Made by a program: the position numbers and the translations under genes. The notes under the pieces were generated by a model that ran no database searches, was not told the DNA's origin, and worked only from the letters and a program-made list of their open reading frames with translations. Positions 16,558 through 25,066 of a stretch of DNA of 64,000 nt are shown here, piece by piece. Each line of letters begins with the position of its first letter. Positions within the stretch are counted from its first letter, which is position 1. Location: assembly GCA_964347835.1 (NCBI GenBank), contig CAYFZR010000050.1, positions 1 to 64,000 on the forward strand. The letters are read 5' to 3'. Source of the stretch: CAYFZR01 sp964347835 [NCBI: uncultured archaeon]. Its GTDB lineage: Archaea; CAYFZR01.

Positions 16558-17112
16558 TCATCCTCTTTTATAACCAAGTTCTTCCAAGTCTTTGTAAATT
16601 ATATCTCTTGAGACTGTAAAAACCTCAGCCACCTTTGAAATATTTAGAGTTTTGGGGTCTCCTCCTAGCAAAGAGATTGCGTTCTTTAATATTTCTCTTC
16701 TACTGCCCTTATCAACCGGTATCTCCATTTGAGAATTCTCGTTAATCGCTACAATTATTGTAGAGTAAACTCTACCGGGTATTGGGGTCGATGTAGTCTT
16801 TACAAAAAAATCTGCTATATCACCATCCAAATCCTTTAAGACGTTATTTATATTCTTTTCAGCATTTCTTAGGGCTTGTTCTTCACTTATTCCTCTTTCA
16901 TTCGCGAATACTATTTTCTTTCTTACATAATTTTCCCCACTCACAGAGATTGCTATTTCTATCACTGCGCCTCCTACGCCTGCTTCAATACCCACCAGCA
17001 TCTTTTCGATACTCCCACCCATCCCTGCTAGTTTTTTGTTTATGTCTTCTCCTGCTCTTTCTAGCGCAGTCTTGACATCACTTCCGCTCTTACATACTCC
17101 TACTACTCGCAT
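16558..17112 (-). CDS. Unknown protein with C-terminal HTH inside pilus operon
   Basis: A 184-residue protein. Residues 1-115 form an alpha/beta domain with GSDVKTALERAGEDINKKLAGMGGSIEKMLVGIEAGVGGAVIEIAISVSG and a parallel segment RNAEKNINNVLKDLDGDIADFF, suggesting an internal repeat. The C terminus (about 150-182) is a short helix-turn-helix: LNISKVAEVFTVSRDIIYKDLEELGY. It is translationally coupled on both sides (TAATG with the upstream platform gene, four-base gap to the next). I do not recognise the family. A DNA-binding feedback regulator of pilus assembly is a possibility, not a finding. Confidence 0.7.
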   Translation of the reverse strand: MRVVGVCKSGSDVKTALERAGEDINKKLAGMGGSIEKMLVGIEAGVGGAVIEIAISVSGENYVRKKIVFANERGISEEQALRNAEKNINNVLKDLDGDIADFFVKTTSTPIPGRVYSTIIVAINENSQMEIPVDKGSRREILKNAISLLGGDPKTLNISKVAEVFTVSRDIIYKDLEELGYKRG

Positions 17113-18479
17113 TATACCTGAGGCTCCATCTTCTTGACAAAGAGTCCAAAATAGAATAGCAAGAATGGGATTAGAACCAGATACAGAACAGCCAGTGTAA
17201 TCGTATCGAACACCATATAACCTGAAAGCGTCGAAACCGCCATGTTAGTTGCCATTAGCATAACTGGAGCCACCACAGAGAGCATCATGTATAAAAGTCC
17301 AAAAGTATTCAGAGTTTGGGCATAGTCTCTCAGCTTCATTCTTAACTCAAATCCTACCTCATCTGCTAAAATGGTTAAGGTTTCTGCAAGATCTCCACCG
17401 GTGCGCATGGCTCTTATCATGTTTCTGACGGTTTTTTGAATACCTTCCGTAGGAACTCTTTGAGAAAATCTTTCCAGTGCTTCCTCTACTGGAACACCAC
17501 GATTTATATCCAATATTACTCTACCAATTTCCTCTGAAAGGGCGCCATACCCAGCGTTTGCTACAGAAGTAAGGCTTTCAAACAAGCCTATTCCAGATTG
17601 TAACTGGGTTGCAAGATGTCTTAGGGCGAAAGGAATTGCTCTATTTGCTTCTCCAGCCCTTCTATTTGCAACTTGTTTCGGATACATCCTTACAATCAAT
17701 AGAACTAAAATTGCTGCTATCACAGAAAATGGAATTGAATACAACGGAAGGAAAAATACTGAAAGCATAAAAACTGCTACTCCGGCAATTATGGAGAAGC
17801 CCAGCATCATTGCCACATATTTTATTGGAGTGATGAATAAATGAGCCCGATAAAGGTCATCGTCTAAACCCGTGAAAAATCTAACAGAGCCCGAGGCTCC
17901 TCTTCCAAAAATAGAATAGAAAATATCGGCAAGTCTTTCGGCTAAAGGTCTTTCTAATTCTACTCTTTTCCATTCTTCCTCTTCTCCCTCAGCGGCCACG
18001 GTTTCCTTATAAAATTCTTGTAGCTCTTTAAGTTCTTTCAATCTTTCCGCGACCGCGCTATCTGCTCCCCTTTCAGATCTAAAGCTTTTTAAGGCGGAAC
18101 TGACCTTTTGCCCGATTTCGAAGGAGCCGAATCTCCCTCCCACCTTACCTACTCTGGACGAAACAGTGTCTGTTTCTCTTACAAATACTTTTTCCATCGC
18201 TTTAGCCCGTTCAGCAGTCTTTACAACTCCTCCACCAGTTTTTTCCACGGATCCTATGACGCCGCCGCCTACCGTAGTTAAAAGTTTCTTTAATCCTTTT
18301 TCGGTGTATTTTTGACTTTTTTCAATCTCTCTTGATTGTAGAATTAAACTTTCGACCTCTTTTGATACTTTTTCGCTATTTTCTGATTTTAAGTCTTCCT
18401 TCTCTGCTTTTTCATCTTCATCTACCTTGCGTTTTCTTAGCAGATTTTCTAACTTTTCAAGGTCAAACTTTTTTGCCAA
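17112..18479 (-). CDS. TadC/FlaJ-like pilus platform protein 1
   Basis: A 455-residue type II secretion F-domain protein. It has an unusually long charged N-terminal extension (about 200 residues, Lys/Glu-rich, with TTVGGGVIGSVEKTGGGVVKTAERA) before the first helix pair near residues 225-275. The F domain follows: RAIPFALRHLATQLQSGIGLFESLTSVANAGYG and NMIRAMRTGGDLAETLTILADEV, with two or three C-terminal helices. The start is TTG at 18479 behind GGAGGCTACTTAA. It overlaps the stop of the ATPase gene and the start of the HTH-tailed gene. It should form the membrane platform on which the ATPase acts. Confidence 0.87.
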   Translation of the reverse strand: MAKKFDLEKLENLLRKRKVDEDEKAEKEDLKSENSEKVSKEVESLILQSREIEKSQKYTEKGLKKLLTTVGGGVIGSVEKTGGGVVKTAERAKAMEKVFVRETDTVSSRVGKVGGRFGSFEIGQKVSSALKSFRSERGADSAVAERLKELKELQEFYKETVAAEGEEEEWKRVELERPLAERLADIFYSIFGRGASGSVRFFTGLDDDLYRAHLFITPIKYVAMMLGFSIIAGVAVFMLSVFFLPLYSIPFSVIAAILVLLIVRMYPKQVANRRAGEANRAIPFALRHLATQLQSGIGLFESLTSVANAGYGALSEEIGRVILDINRGVPVEEALERFSQRVPTEGIQKTVRNMIRAMRTGGDLAETLTILADEVGFELRMKLRDYAQTLNTFGLLYMMLSVVAPVMLMATNMAVSTLSGYMVFDTITLAVLYLVLIPFLLFYFGLFVKKMEPQV

Positions 18480-20147
18480 TTAAGTAGCCTCCGTACTCCT
18501 TAAGGCAATATCAAGTAATGTGTCAGGTTCTTGGTAATACAGCTGGACGATCTGGCCTACCTCTTCTACACTTCTGATACCTTTTTCAATCATCCATTTC
18601 AATATTAATTCTCTCTTCTTTATCTCTGTGTTCAATTCATCCCCGTTCATACCACCGTAATCTCCGATCTCCTGTTTTAGTCTGCTTGGCACCCCTGTTG
18701 AAATAATGGTATCCGTTTTCGGATCCCACTCAAAAATTCTGTTTAACTGTACCTTGCCCCTCTCCATTCCTGCAACTTCTGCAATTTCCGTAACTCTCCT
18801 GATAGAACCTTTTTCCCTGTGATGATACCTATTCTGCATGACAACCAGATCCAAAGAGGGAATCATAATCTCTGGAACACTCATTGGTGCGCTAGTTAAA
18901 CGCGTTATTGTTTCCTGTGCACTATTAGAGTGGATTGTCCCCATGCATCCATCATGGCCTGTGTTCATCGCGGTAAATAGGGTTTTCGCCTCAGGACCTC
19001 TTACTTCTCCTACTATTATCCTGTCTGGTCTCATTCTGAGAGTATTTTTCACCAAATCGTTCATTGATATCTCACCGCGCCCCTCAATATTGGGGGGTCT
19101 AGTTTCTAATCTTACCCAATGTTTTATCGGTAACTTTAACTCCGCGGTATCCTCTATAGTCACTACCCGATCTGTATCTGGTATAAAAGACGCCAATGAA
19201 TTAGCAGTAGTAGTTTTTCCGCTTCCTGTCCCTCCTGAAACAAGAATGTTTGCGGGTTTTGTTCCAAGGCCTTCCCCGCAGAACCATAGAAAAGCAGCAA
19301 CTTCATGACTTACGGTTCTAAAGTTCATAATGTCTACTATCGTGAGAGGATCTTCACGGAATTTTCTTATCGTAAGCGTAGGACCATCTAAAGAAACAGG
19401 AGGTATGGTTGCGTTAACCCTACTTCCGTCCGGGAGTCTAGCATCCAAAAGAGGGCTTTGGTGATCTATTCTCCTACCTATAGGGCGGGCAATTCTTTCG
19501 ATTATTATCTTTATATCCTCATCACTCTCGAATACGAGGTTAGTTTTACACATGTCGTACTTTCTATGGGCAACGTATACTGGTTTACCAGTAGCAATAA
19601 CCATTACCTCTTCCAAGTTATCATCCTCGATCAAATAATCGAGTAAACCATATCCTATCATATTTGAGGTGATATATTCTGAGAGTAATTTTCTTTTTCC
19701 TGGAGAAATAGATGGGTCAGTATTTTTTATGAGATCTTCGATCTCATTCATGAAAATTTGACGCCTCGTTGCCACATCTGGTATGGAATCAGGGTCTATC
19801 TTTATCTCACTAATTGCTAGTTCTCTTATATCTTTTATTAAACCCTTTTCCTCGGTGAATTTAGGTAGATTTACCTTGTAGATAAGAATTGATTCTCTGC
19901 CTACCTGTAATATTTCAATCCTGCCATAACTGTCGATTATATCAGCGTCTAGGTATTCTCTTTCTGTTATGGCGTCTTCCGTTAAAACTTTTTCAAAAGA
20001 CGTAATTTCAGAGGGTACTGGCTCAACCTCTGTAAGAGGGTTATTTTTTGAGGGTTCATCTTTAGATAGAATCTCATCTAGGAACTTTTTTGAGTCCTCT
20101 GATCTCAAACCTGTTAGTTTTTTTAACCTATCTTCTTTTTCACCCAT
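18480..20147 (-). CDS. Type II/IV secretion ATPase (PilT/FlaI/TadA-like)
   Basis: A 555-residue hexameric secretion ATPase that powers assembly of pilin subunits. Visible motifs: VSGGTGSGKTTTANSLASF (Walker A, near residues 300-318), IEDTAELKL (Asp box), MNDLVKNTLRMRPDRIIVGEVRGPEAKTLFTAMNTGHDGCMGTIHSN (Walker B and His box). The N-terminal domain carries SRVNATIPPVSLDGPTLTIRKF near 260. ATG 20147 is preceded by GGTG. It is the first gene of the ATPase - platform 1 - HTH-tailed - platform 2 operon. It resembles the archaeal pilus branch rather than FlaI, since no archaellin genes are seen. Confidence 0.93.
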   Translation of the reverse strand: MGEKEDRLKKLTGLRSEDSKKFLDEILSKDEPSKNNPLTEVEPVPSEITSFEKVLTEDAITEREYLDADIIDSYGRIEILQVGRESILIYKVNLPKFTEEKGLIKDIRELAISEIKIDPDSIPDVATRRQIFMNEIEDLIKNTDPSISPGKRKLLSEYITSNMIGYGLLDYLIEDDNLEEVMVIATGKPVYVAHRKYDMCKTNLVFESDEDIKIIIERIARPIGRRIDHQSPLLDARLPDGSRVNATIPPVSLDGPTLTIRKFREDPLTIVDIMNFRTVSHEVAAFLWFCGEGLGTKPANILVSGGTGSGKTTTANSLASFIPDTDRVVTIEDTAELKLPIKHWVRLETRPPNIEGRGEISMNDLVKNTLRMRPDRIIVGEVRGPEAKTLFTAMNTGHDGCMGTIHSNSAQETITRLTSAPMSVPEIMIPSLDLVVMQNRYHHREKGSIRRVTEIAEVAGMERGKVQLNRIFEWDPKTDTIISTGVPSRLKQEIGDYGGMNGDELNTEIKKRELILKWMIEKGIRSVEEVGQIVQLYYQEPDTLLDIALRSTEAT

Positions 20148-20238
20148 TGGACGCACCATAGGGACAGTCAGAAATTATCTTACCTATATCTTTGTGTTAC
20201 ACAACCTTAACTTTTTTGGTGATTTACTTATTTCGTAA

Positions 20239-20248
20239 GTATGCAAAC
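20239..20248 (-). promoter_or_regulatory. GTTTGCATAC motif, copy 2
   Basis: Exact inverted copy of the motif at 3885-3894, here about 92 bases upstream of the secretion ATPase start. A one-base variant is next to the KaiC-like promoter at 22229-22238. The recurrence suggests a shared regulator for surface-structure genes; no binding data are available. Confidence 0.3.
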
Positions 20249-20353
20249 GCTTGGATGAATGGATTAATACTTCCCTAAACTAATAGTTCTTTTCGGTAGC
20301 AACTTTGACAAGATTGACAACATAATTGTTTAGTTAAGAAAGATATTGAAATA

Positions 20354-21415
20354 TTAAGGAACCTTAAATCGAAAATCTCTCTTTTGCATCTTGAGGACAA
20401 CCAAAGGCAGTTTGTCTTCCACTTCTAAAGAAATCTTATCTAACACAGAATTCAAATCTTCTTTTGATTTTAAGTAGAGAATTGCCAAAATATTCCATTC
20501 AGAAGCATTTTCAGTAAGAAATTTTGTCTCTTCGAGTTCTTTCAAAAATGAAATAACCTTTTCCTTGTTGGGTGATGTTACTTTTATCAATATGGCGACC
20601 GGAAAAACTCTTCCAACCTTAGAAGGATCTATAGACATCGTGTACCTCTCTATTATCTTGTCTTCTTCCAATCTCTTTACCCTATACCTAATGGTGGCCT
20701 CACTCACTCCAATCTCGTTCGCAATCTCCCTGAAAGATTTTCTTGAATTATGTTGTAATCTTTCTAAAATCTTAGAGTCTAATTTATCCAAAGGTACACC
20801 AGGTTTCACAACTATAGGAGTGAGTATTGCTCTATAACTCCTCAATATTTCTTCCTTATAATCTGTGATCTTTTCTGGATTGAGTAAATATTCATAAACT
20901 TCCATTATATCTACACTGTCCTTTTTAAATGTAGAGTTGCAGTAAAGACAATTAATCTCTTCGTTTGGGCTTTGGAAGAAATTTTTGCATTTTTTGCAAA
21001 AGTAAACATCAGTTACCCTTGTATAGTCAACTCCCAATGATTTTAGAGGTGAATCACACTTCGGACACCTGTGCGTTGAAAATTCCTCTTCCAAATCTAT
21101 ATGTCCGCATTCAAAGTGTTCTATATAGGACGCTTTCTTAATGTTCGTTGAATTGCATAGTGCGCATGTCGATTTTAGTTTAAAAATGAATTTATGACAA
21201 TTGGGGCATGAATATATCTTATCAAAGGTTTTTTTTACTAAGAATCCATTTGAATGTAATCCTTCAAGTGTCTTGATGGTCTCTTCTCCTCCGGTCCCCA
21301 ATATTTCGTCAGCCTCAGGATATAAGATTCCATCGAGGTCTATATATGGGGATAGTGAATTCTTGCTCTCTGTTAGCATCATTCCTAGTAAATCAATCTC
21401 TTTTTTTCCTAGCAT
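20354..21415 (-). CDS. Zinc-ribbon (TackOD1-like) / Lrp-AsnC fusion regulator
   Basis: A 353-residue protein. Residues 68-165 hold three zinc-ribbon-like pairs (CPNC/CALC, C-GH/CPKC, CKKC/CLYC) around a LKSLGVDYTRV segment, a pattern I associate with the thaumarchaeal output domain TackOD1. Residues 210-270 are an AsnC-type HTH (LDSKILERLQHNSRKSFREIANEIGVSEATIRYRVKRLEEDKII), followed by an Lrp ligand domain (about 280-353). Standard Lrp proteins are about 150 residues, so the N-terminal half is an added module. ATG follows GGAGAAATAACTCC. It is four bases after the KaiC-like gene, so the two are coupled. It probably links KaiC output to transcription. Confidence 0.75.
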   Translation of the reverse strand: MLGKKEIDLLGMMLTESKNSLSPYIDLDGILYPEADEILGTGGEETIKTLEGLHSNGFLVKKTFDKIYSCPNCHKFIFKLKSTCALCNSTNIKKASYIEHFECGHIDLEEEFSTHRCPKCDSPLKSLGVDYTRVTDVYFCKKCKNFFQSPNEEINCLYCNSTFKKDSVDIMEVYEYLLNPEKITDYKEEILRSYRAILTPIVVKPGVPLDKLDSKILERLQHNSRKSFREIANEIGVSEATIRYRVKRLEEDKIIERYTMSIDPSKVGRVFPVAILIKVTSPNKEKVISFLKELEETKFLTENASEWNILAILYLKSKEDLNSVLDKISLEVEDKLPLVVLKMQKRDFRFKVP

Positions 21416-21419
21416 GGAG

Positions 21420-22157
21420 TTATTTCTCCTTAAGGAGTCTTAAACCCTTAGAGTCTATGGTAAAGGGTATTAGCTCCGGTGAATGGTTTGTACCGCGCAT
21501 CTTCAATATCTCTAATGCACGTACCCTTCTATTACCTTTTCTTAAGTAGTAGAGTACGATCACCCCGTCGGCTATGAAAGTCTCAATACCGAAACGACCT
21601 GTAGGACTTCCTGTGGAAGATTCAGCGATCATAAGAGTTGTCATGTTCCTGCTCTCCATAGATTTTGCCAATACTGATATTTCTTGCCTTACCCTAAAGA
21701 TATCCGATTCATAAAATTCAAGGGAAGAAATTGGATCAAATACAATGTGAGTCGCATTTATCTGTTGAATGTTATCGTGAACGAGACTTGCAAGATTTTC
21801 AACCGAAAAATCACGGTATCCAGAGGTAGATACTCTATCCAAAATATATCTTTCCTTTGAAAGTCTTGTTGGTATGGCCCTTACGATTCTCAATAAGTCT
21901 GATTCAACCAATGCTTCTAAATCCCATCCAAATCTCATCATATTTGCTATGATCTTTTCAGGTTCTTCTTCAAGTGCAACCAATACTCCTGGTTCGTCTT
22001 TCTGGGTAGCACTCTTTACCAAGAACTGTGTAGCCATTATACTCTTCCCTGTACCTGCGGCGCCTACAATTAGGACTGTTCTTTTTCTTGGAAATCCTCC
22101 CTCGATCAAAGGATCTAGACCATTGATACCAGAGGATATTCTTTCCACCTCGATCAT
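21420..22157 (-). CDS. KaiC-like RecA-superfamily ATPase
   Basis: A 245-residue single-domain KaiC/RadA-like ATPase. Walker A GAAGTGKS spans residues 32-39, ALEEEPEKIIANMMRFGWDL near 81-100 is the KaiC-family helix, and THIVFDPISSLEF near 136 contains Walker B. IPFTIDSKGLRL near the end is the usual C-terminal strand. Archaeal single-domain KaiC proteins act as signalling ATPases; FlaH is an archaellum-specific cousin. It precedes the zinc-ribbon/Lrp regulator in a two-gene unit near the pilus operon. TATA CTATATAA lies at 22221-22228. Confidence 0.88.
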   Translation of the reverse strand: MIEVERISSGINGLDPLIEGGFPRKRTVLIVGAAGTGKSIMATQFLVKSATQKDEPGVLVALEEEPEKIIANMMRFGWDLEALVESDLLRIVRAIPTRLSKERYILDRVSTSGYRDFSVENLASLVHDNIQQINATHIVFDPISSLEFYESDIFRVRQEISVLAKSMESRNMTTLMIAESSTGSPTGRFGIETFIADGVIVLYYLRKGNRRVRALEILKMRGTNHSPELIPFTIDSKGLRLLKEK

Positions 22158-22220
22158 ACTCCACCTCTGAAAACCTGTAAAAATATTACTTCAAACTTAT
22201 TTTTAAGGTTTTAGGATCAC

Positions 22221-22238
22221 TTATATAGGTTTGCATGC
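22221..22238 (-). promoter_or_regulatory. KaiC-like gene promoter with GTTTGCATGC motif
   Basis: On the minus strand GCATGCAAAC directly abuts CTATATAA, occupying the TFB recognition position. Transcription would begin near 22198, leaving a leader of about 40 bases. The GCATGCAAAC part is a one-base variant of the motif at 3885 and 20239. Confidence 0.4.
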
Positions 22239-22347
22239 CCTTGTTTAAGTTTGTGACTAATCGAGAAATTCCGATCTTCTTATACTCCTTTTTTTGTGAT
22301 AGAAAAACTTAAATCAAAGTGATATATCAACGATATTAGGTGATTTA

Positions 22348-23943
22348 TTGAGCAGGATAAGAACTTATCTTAGAATAAAGTCCTTTTACCGAGTATTTTT
22401 CCTCTTATTTCTTCTATTCTCTATCTTCTCCATTTTTTCACACATTGGCTTTGGTCAGCGCTGTTGCCCCAGTGGAGAGATAATAAACTATGGTAACTTT
22501 GATAGAGGCCCCCTATATATCGATATGGTGAAAAGTGACGAATTACTCCCTGGAATGGTAAATGCAGAGATACATGTTTGGATTGCGAATAGGGGTGACG
22601 ATACTTTGGAGGACTTAAAGGTTTATCTCTCGCCTACTTATCCCTTTGAGGCATACAAACCAACCATAACTTATTTGGGAGATGTTGGAACTTTTGGATC
22701 CTTAAAAGCCACTTTTTATTTGAACATAGATCCAGATGCCTTAGAAGATACCTATGAGATACCAATCTATGCTGAATATAAAATAAGGAAAGATAAAACG
22801 AGGGATGAAGGGGAAGAAAAGGCAGAGAGATATATCACAAGAGGGACTTTTAAGTTAAGGGTAAGTGGTTTTTCTTTCTTGAACTTAGAGGAGGTTACGA
22901 CAGAACCTAATCCAGTGCTCCCTGAAGAGGGCTTTCTTTTGTTTTTGAAATTGAAAAATGGAGGTAGTAAAAATATCTATGACATCAGAGGTGAAATAGA
23001 ATCTGAAATACTAGCGTCTTCATCTCATTTTCATATAAATGCACTAAGAAAAGGAGAAAATAAAGAGATATCGTTACATCTTACAACAAAAGACGTCTCT
23101 CCAGGCGTAAAAAACATCAAACTCAATTTAGAATATCAGAATTTCTCAACAGATCGCCTTATACCAATATACCTAGAGGCAAAGTCCATAGATCTCCAAC
23201 TTATTGATGTGTATACCAGAAGTATTCTACCCGGAGAGAGCGGTACCATAATTTTTGTATTTCAAAACATTGGAGAAGAGGATCTGCATGATTTTAAACT
23301 GATTGCTCATTTAGATAGTCCAATAGCAAGTGTTTATGGAAATGAGATATTTTTAGGTAGTATTAAGAAAAATATTATATCAAATGCTACTTTCCCCATT
23401 TTCATCGACAGAAACGCTGAATCTAAGTTATACACCATACCTTTCACACTAAAATATAGAGATTCCTTAGATAAACAACATTCTAAGAATATAAGCATAG
23501 GAATTCAAGTGAAGGGCATACCAGAGATAGCCATAGGAACCACAGACACAGATCCTACGAGAATAATTGCCGAATCTCCCTTTTCATTGAGTGTAGAACT
23601 GGAAAATGTTGGGACAGGGGAGGCAAGATCTGTACGCACTACCCTGCAAGCAGATGAGTTCATAGGAGAAAAGGAGAGTTTCGTAGGATCTTTAGATCCT
23701 GATGACACAGGAACGGCTATATTTGATCTTGTAGCACCAAAAGAAGGAGACAAACTTTATCCTGCAACAATCACCGCCGAATATTCAGACAATTATGGAA
23801 ACACCTATAAAAAAATCTTTGAACTAAACATTTCCACCTACAAAAAACCAATTTCTAAAACGCCTTTCATTATTGGTGCTCTTTTAGTAGTAGGGATCGT
23901 CTATTACGTCTGGAGAAGAAGGAAGAAACATGCGGCTGAGTGA
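22348..23943 (+). CDS. COG1361-like exported repeat protein
   Basis: A 531-residue exported protein. A hydrophobic signal or anchor helix (about 14-36) is followed by about four beta-sandwich repeats of the S-layer-associated CARDB type; repeat markers include LEDTYEIPIYAEYKI, SPGVKNIKLNLEYQN, KLYTIPFTLKYRD and KLYPATITAEYSD. The C terminus has a membrane helix (FIIGALLVVGIVYYVW) and a basic tail. TTG 22348 follows AGGTGATTTA. Its end overlaps the MacB-like permease gene, so it is probably the extracellular partner of that ABC transporter, a common archaeal arrangement. Confidence 0.8.
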   Translation: MSRIRTYLRIKSFYRVFFLLFLLFSIFSIFSHIGFGQRCCPSGEIINYGNFDRGPLYIDMVKSDELLPGMVNAEIHVWIANRGDDTLEDLKVYLSPTYPFEAYKPTITYLGDVGTFGSLKATFYLNIDPDALEDTYEIPIYAEYKIRKDKTRDEGEEKAERYITRGTFKLRVSGFSFLNLEEVTTEPNPVLPEEGFLLFLKLKNGGSKNIYDIRGEIESEILASSSHFHINALRKGENKEISLHLTTKDVSPGVKNIKLNLEYQNFSTDRLIPIYLEAKSIDLQLIDVYTRSILPGESGTIIFVFQNIGEEDLHDFKLIAHLDSPIASVYGNEIFLGSIKKNIISNATFPIFIDRNAESKLYTIPFTLKYRDSLDKQHSKNISIGIQVKGIPEIAIGTTDTDPTRIIAESPFSLSVELENVGTGEARSVRTTLQADEFIGEKESFVGSLDPDDTGTAIFDLVAPKEGDKLYPATITAEYSDNYGNTYKKIFELNISTYKKPISKTPFIIGALLVVGIVYYVWRRRKKHAAE

Positions 23944-25066
23944 ATTTTCTCTAAAAAACCTGTTTCGTAGAAAAACAAGAACGGCTCTGGCTCTTTTGGG
24001 CATTTCTGTTGGCGTTGCAGCTATCGTTGCATTGGTATCCGTTGCAGACGGATTAGAAGCCACTGCGCTGGAAGCCATAGGAGAATTAAAAGGTGTTTTT
24101 GTACAAGAGGAAGATACTGGGAGTCCAATATTCAGTAAGATATCAAAATCTTATGAAGAAAAGATAGAGGCTTTGCCCGGAGTAAAACTGGCATCGCCCA
24201 TGGTATTTTACCTTCCAAAGAACATAGAAGATGAAAGCGCCGGACAAGGATTCGGCACACTGAGTATAAGTGGGATAGATCCAGAAAAATTCAAAAAGAC
24301 TGGTTCTCCGGTAACAGAAGTTAATAGGGGCAGGTTTCTCACATCCAGAGACAGATACAAAGCAGTCATCGGTAAGCAGGTTTCTGATAACTACAAAAAA
24401 CAGGTTGGCAGTTCCATTGAAATCGATGATAGAGACTTCAAAATAGTTGGCATATACGAAACAGGCTCTGTTGCATTTGATAACGATATTTACGTCCCTC
24501 TAGATATTGCCCAAGAACTGGCCGATATGGAAAAAGATGAGGTAAATGCCATAGTAGTTCTGGCTCAAGATCCAACTAATACCGATAAGATAGCAAAACA
24601 AATCGAGATGCGATACGATGACCTACAAGCAGGAACGCAAGAGGAATTCTCAGAAATGGTTTCCGGTTTGTTAGGGAACATACGAAGCGTTACATGGGCT
24701 GTTTCTGGTATCGCGGCTATAGTCGGCGGAATTGGTATAGCGAATACAATGCTAATGTCCGTGATAGAACGGACTCGTGAGATTGGAGTTCTAAAATCCA
24801 TAGGTTGGAGTAAGAATGATGTATTGAAAATGATTATGACTGAAGCCGTCGTTCTAGGTTTTATAGGAGGTTTGACCGGAATTACTGTTGGTTTTGGAGG
24901 AGTACTTATCCTTAGAACAATTTTTCCATCAATTAATCCTATACTAACGATAAAATTAATATTAGAAGTTTTAATATTCTCCGTCTCCTTAGGAGTTATA
25001 GGGGGCTCCTATCCTGCGTGGAGTGCCTCAAAAATGGATCCAATAAAAGCCTTGAGGACTGAGTGA
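23930..25066 (+). CDS. MacB/FtsX-type ABC transporter permease
   Basis: A 378-residue permease. The N-terminal helix follows LKNLFRRKTRTALALLGISVGVAAIVAL, the characteristic MacB start. A large periplasmic-type MacB_PCD domain spans residues 45-240, including GRFLTSRDRYKAVIGKQVSDNY. The FtsX domain with three helices follows (IRSVTWAVSGIAAIVGGIGIANTMLMSVIERTREIGVLKSIGW near 250-290; IGGSYPAWSASKMDPIKALR at the end). It overlaps the exported protein gene by 14 bases and is followed immediately by its ATPase gene. The transporter may move or release envelope proteins or lipids; substrate unknown. Confidence 0.9.
   Translation: MRLSEFSLKNLFRRKTRTALALLGISVGVAAIVALVSVADGLEATALEAIGELKGVFVQEEDTGSPIFSKISKSYEEKIEALPGVKLASPMVFYLPKNIEDESAGQGFGTLSISGIDPEKFKKTGSPVTEVNRGRFLTSRDRYKAVIGKQVSDNYKKQVGSSIEIDDRDFKIVGIYETGSVAFDNDIYVPLDIAQELADMEKDEVNAIVVLAQDPTNTDKIAKQIEMRYDDLQAGTQEEFSEMVSGLLGNIRSVTWAVSGIAAIVGGIGIANTMLMSVIERTREIGVLKSIGWSKNDVLKMIMTEAVVLGFIGGLTGITVGFGGVLILRTIFPSINPILTIKLILEVLIFSVSLGVIGGSYPAWSASKMDPIKALRTE

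Noticed and set aside
18838-19308. 156-codon plus-strand frame
   Set aside because: Antisense to the conserved Walker region of the secretion ATPase; no independent start signal.
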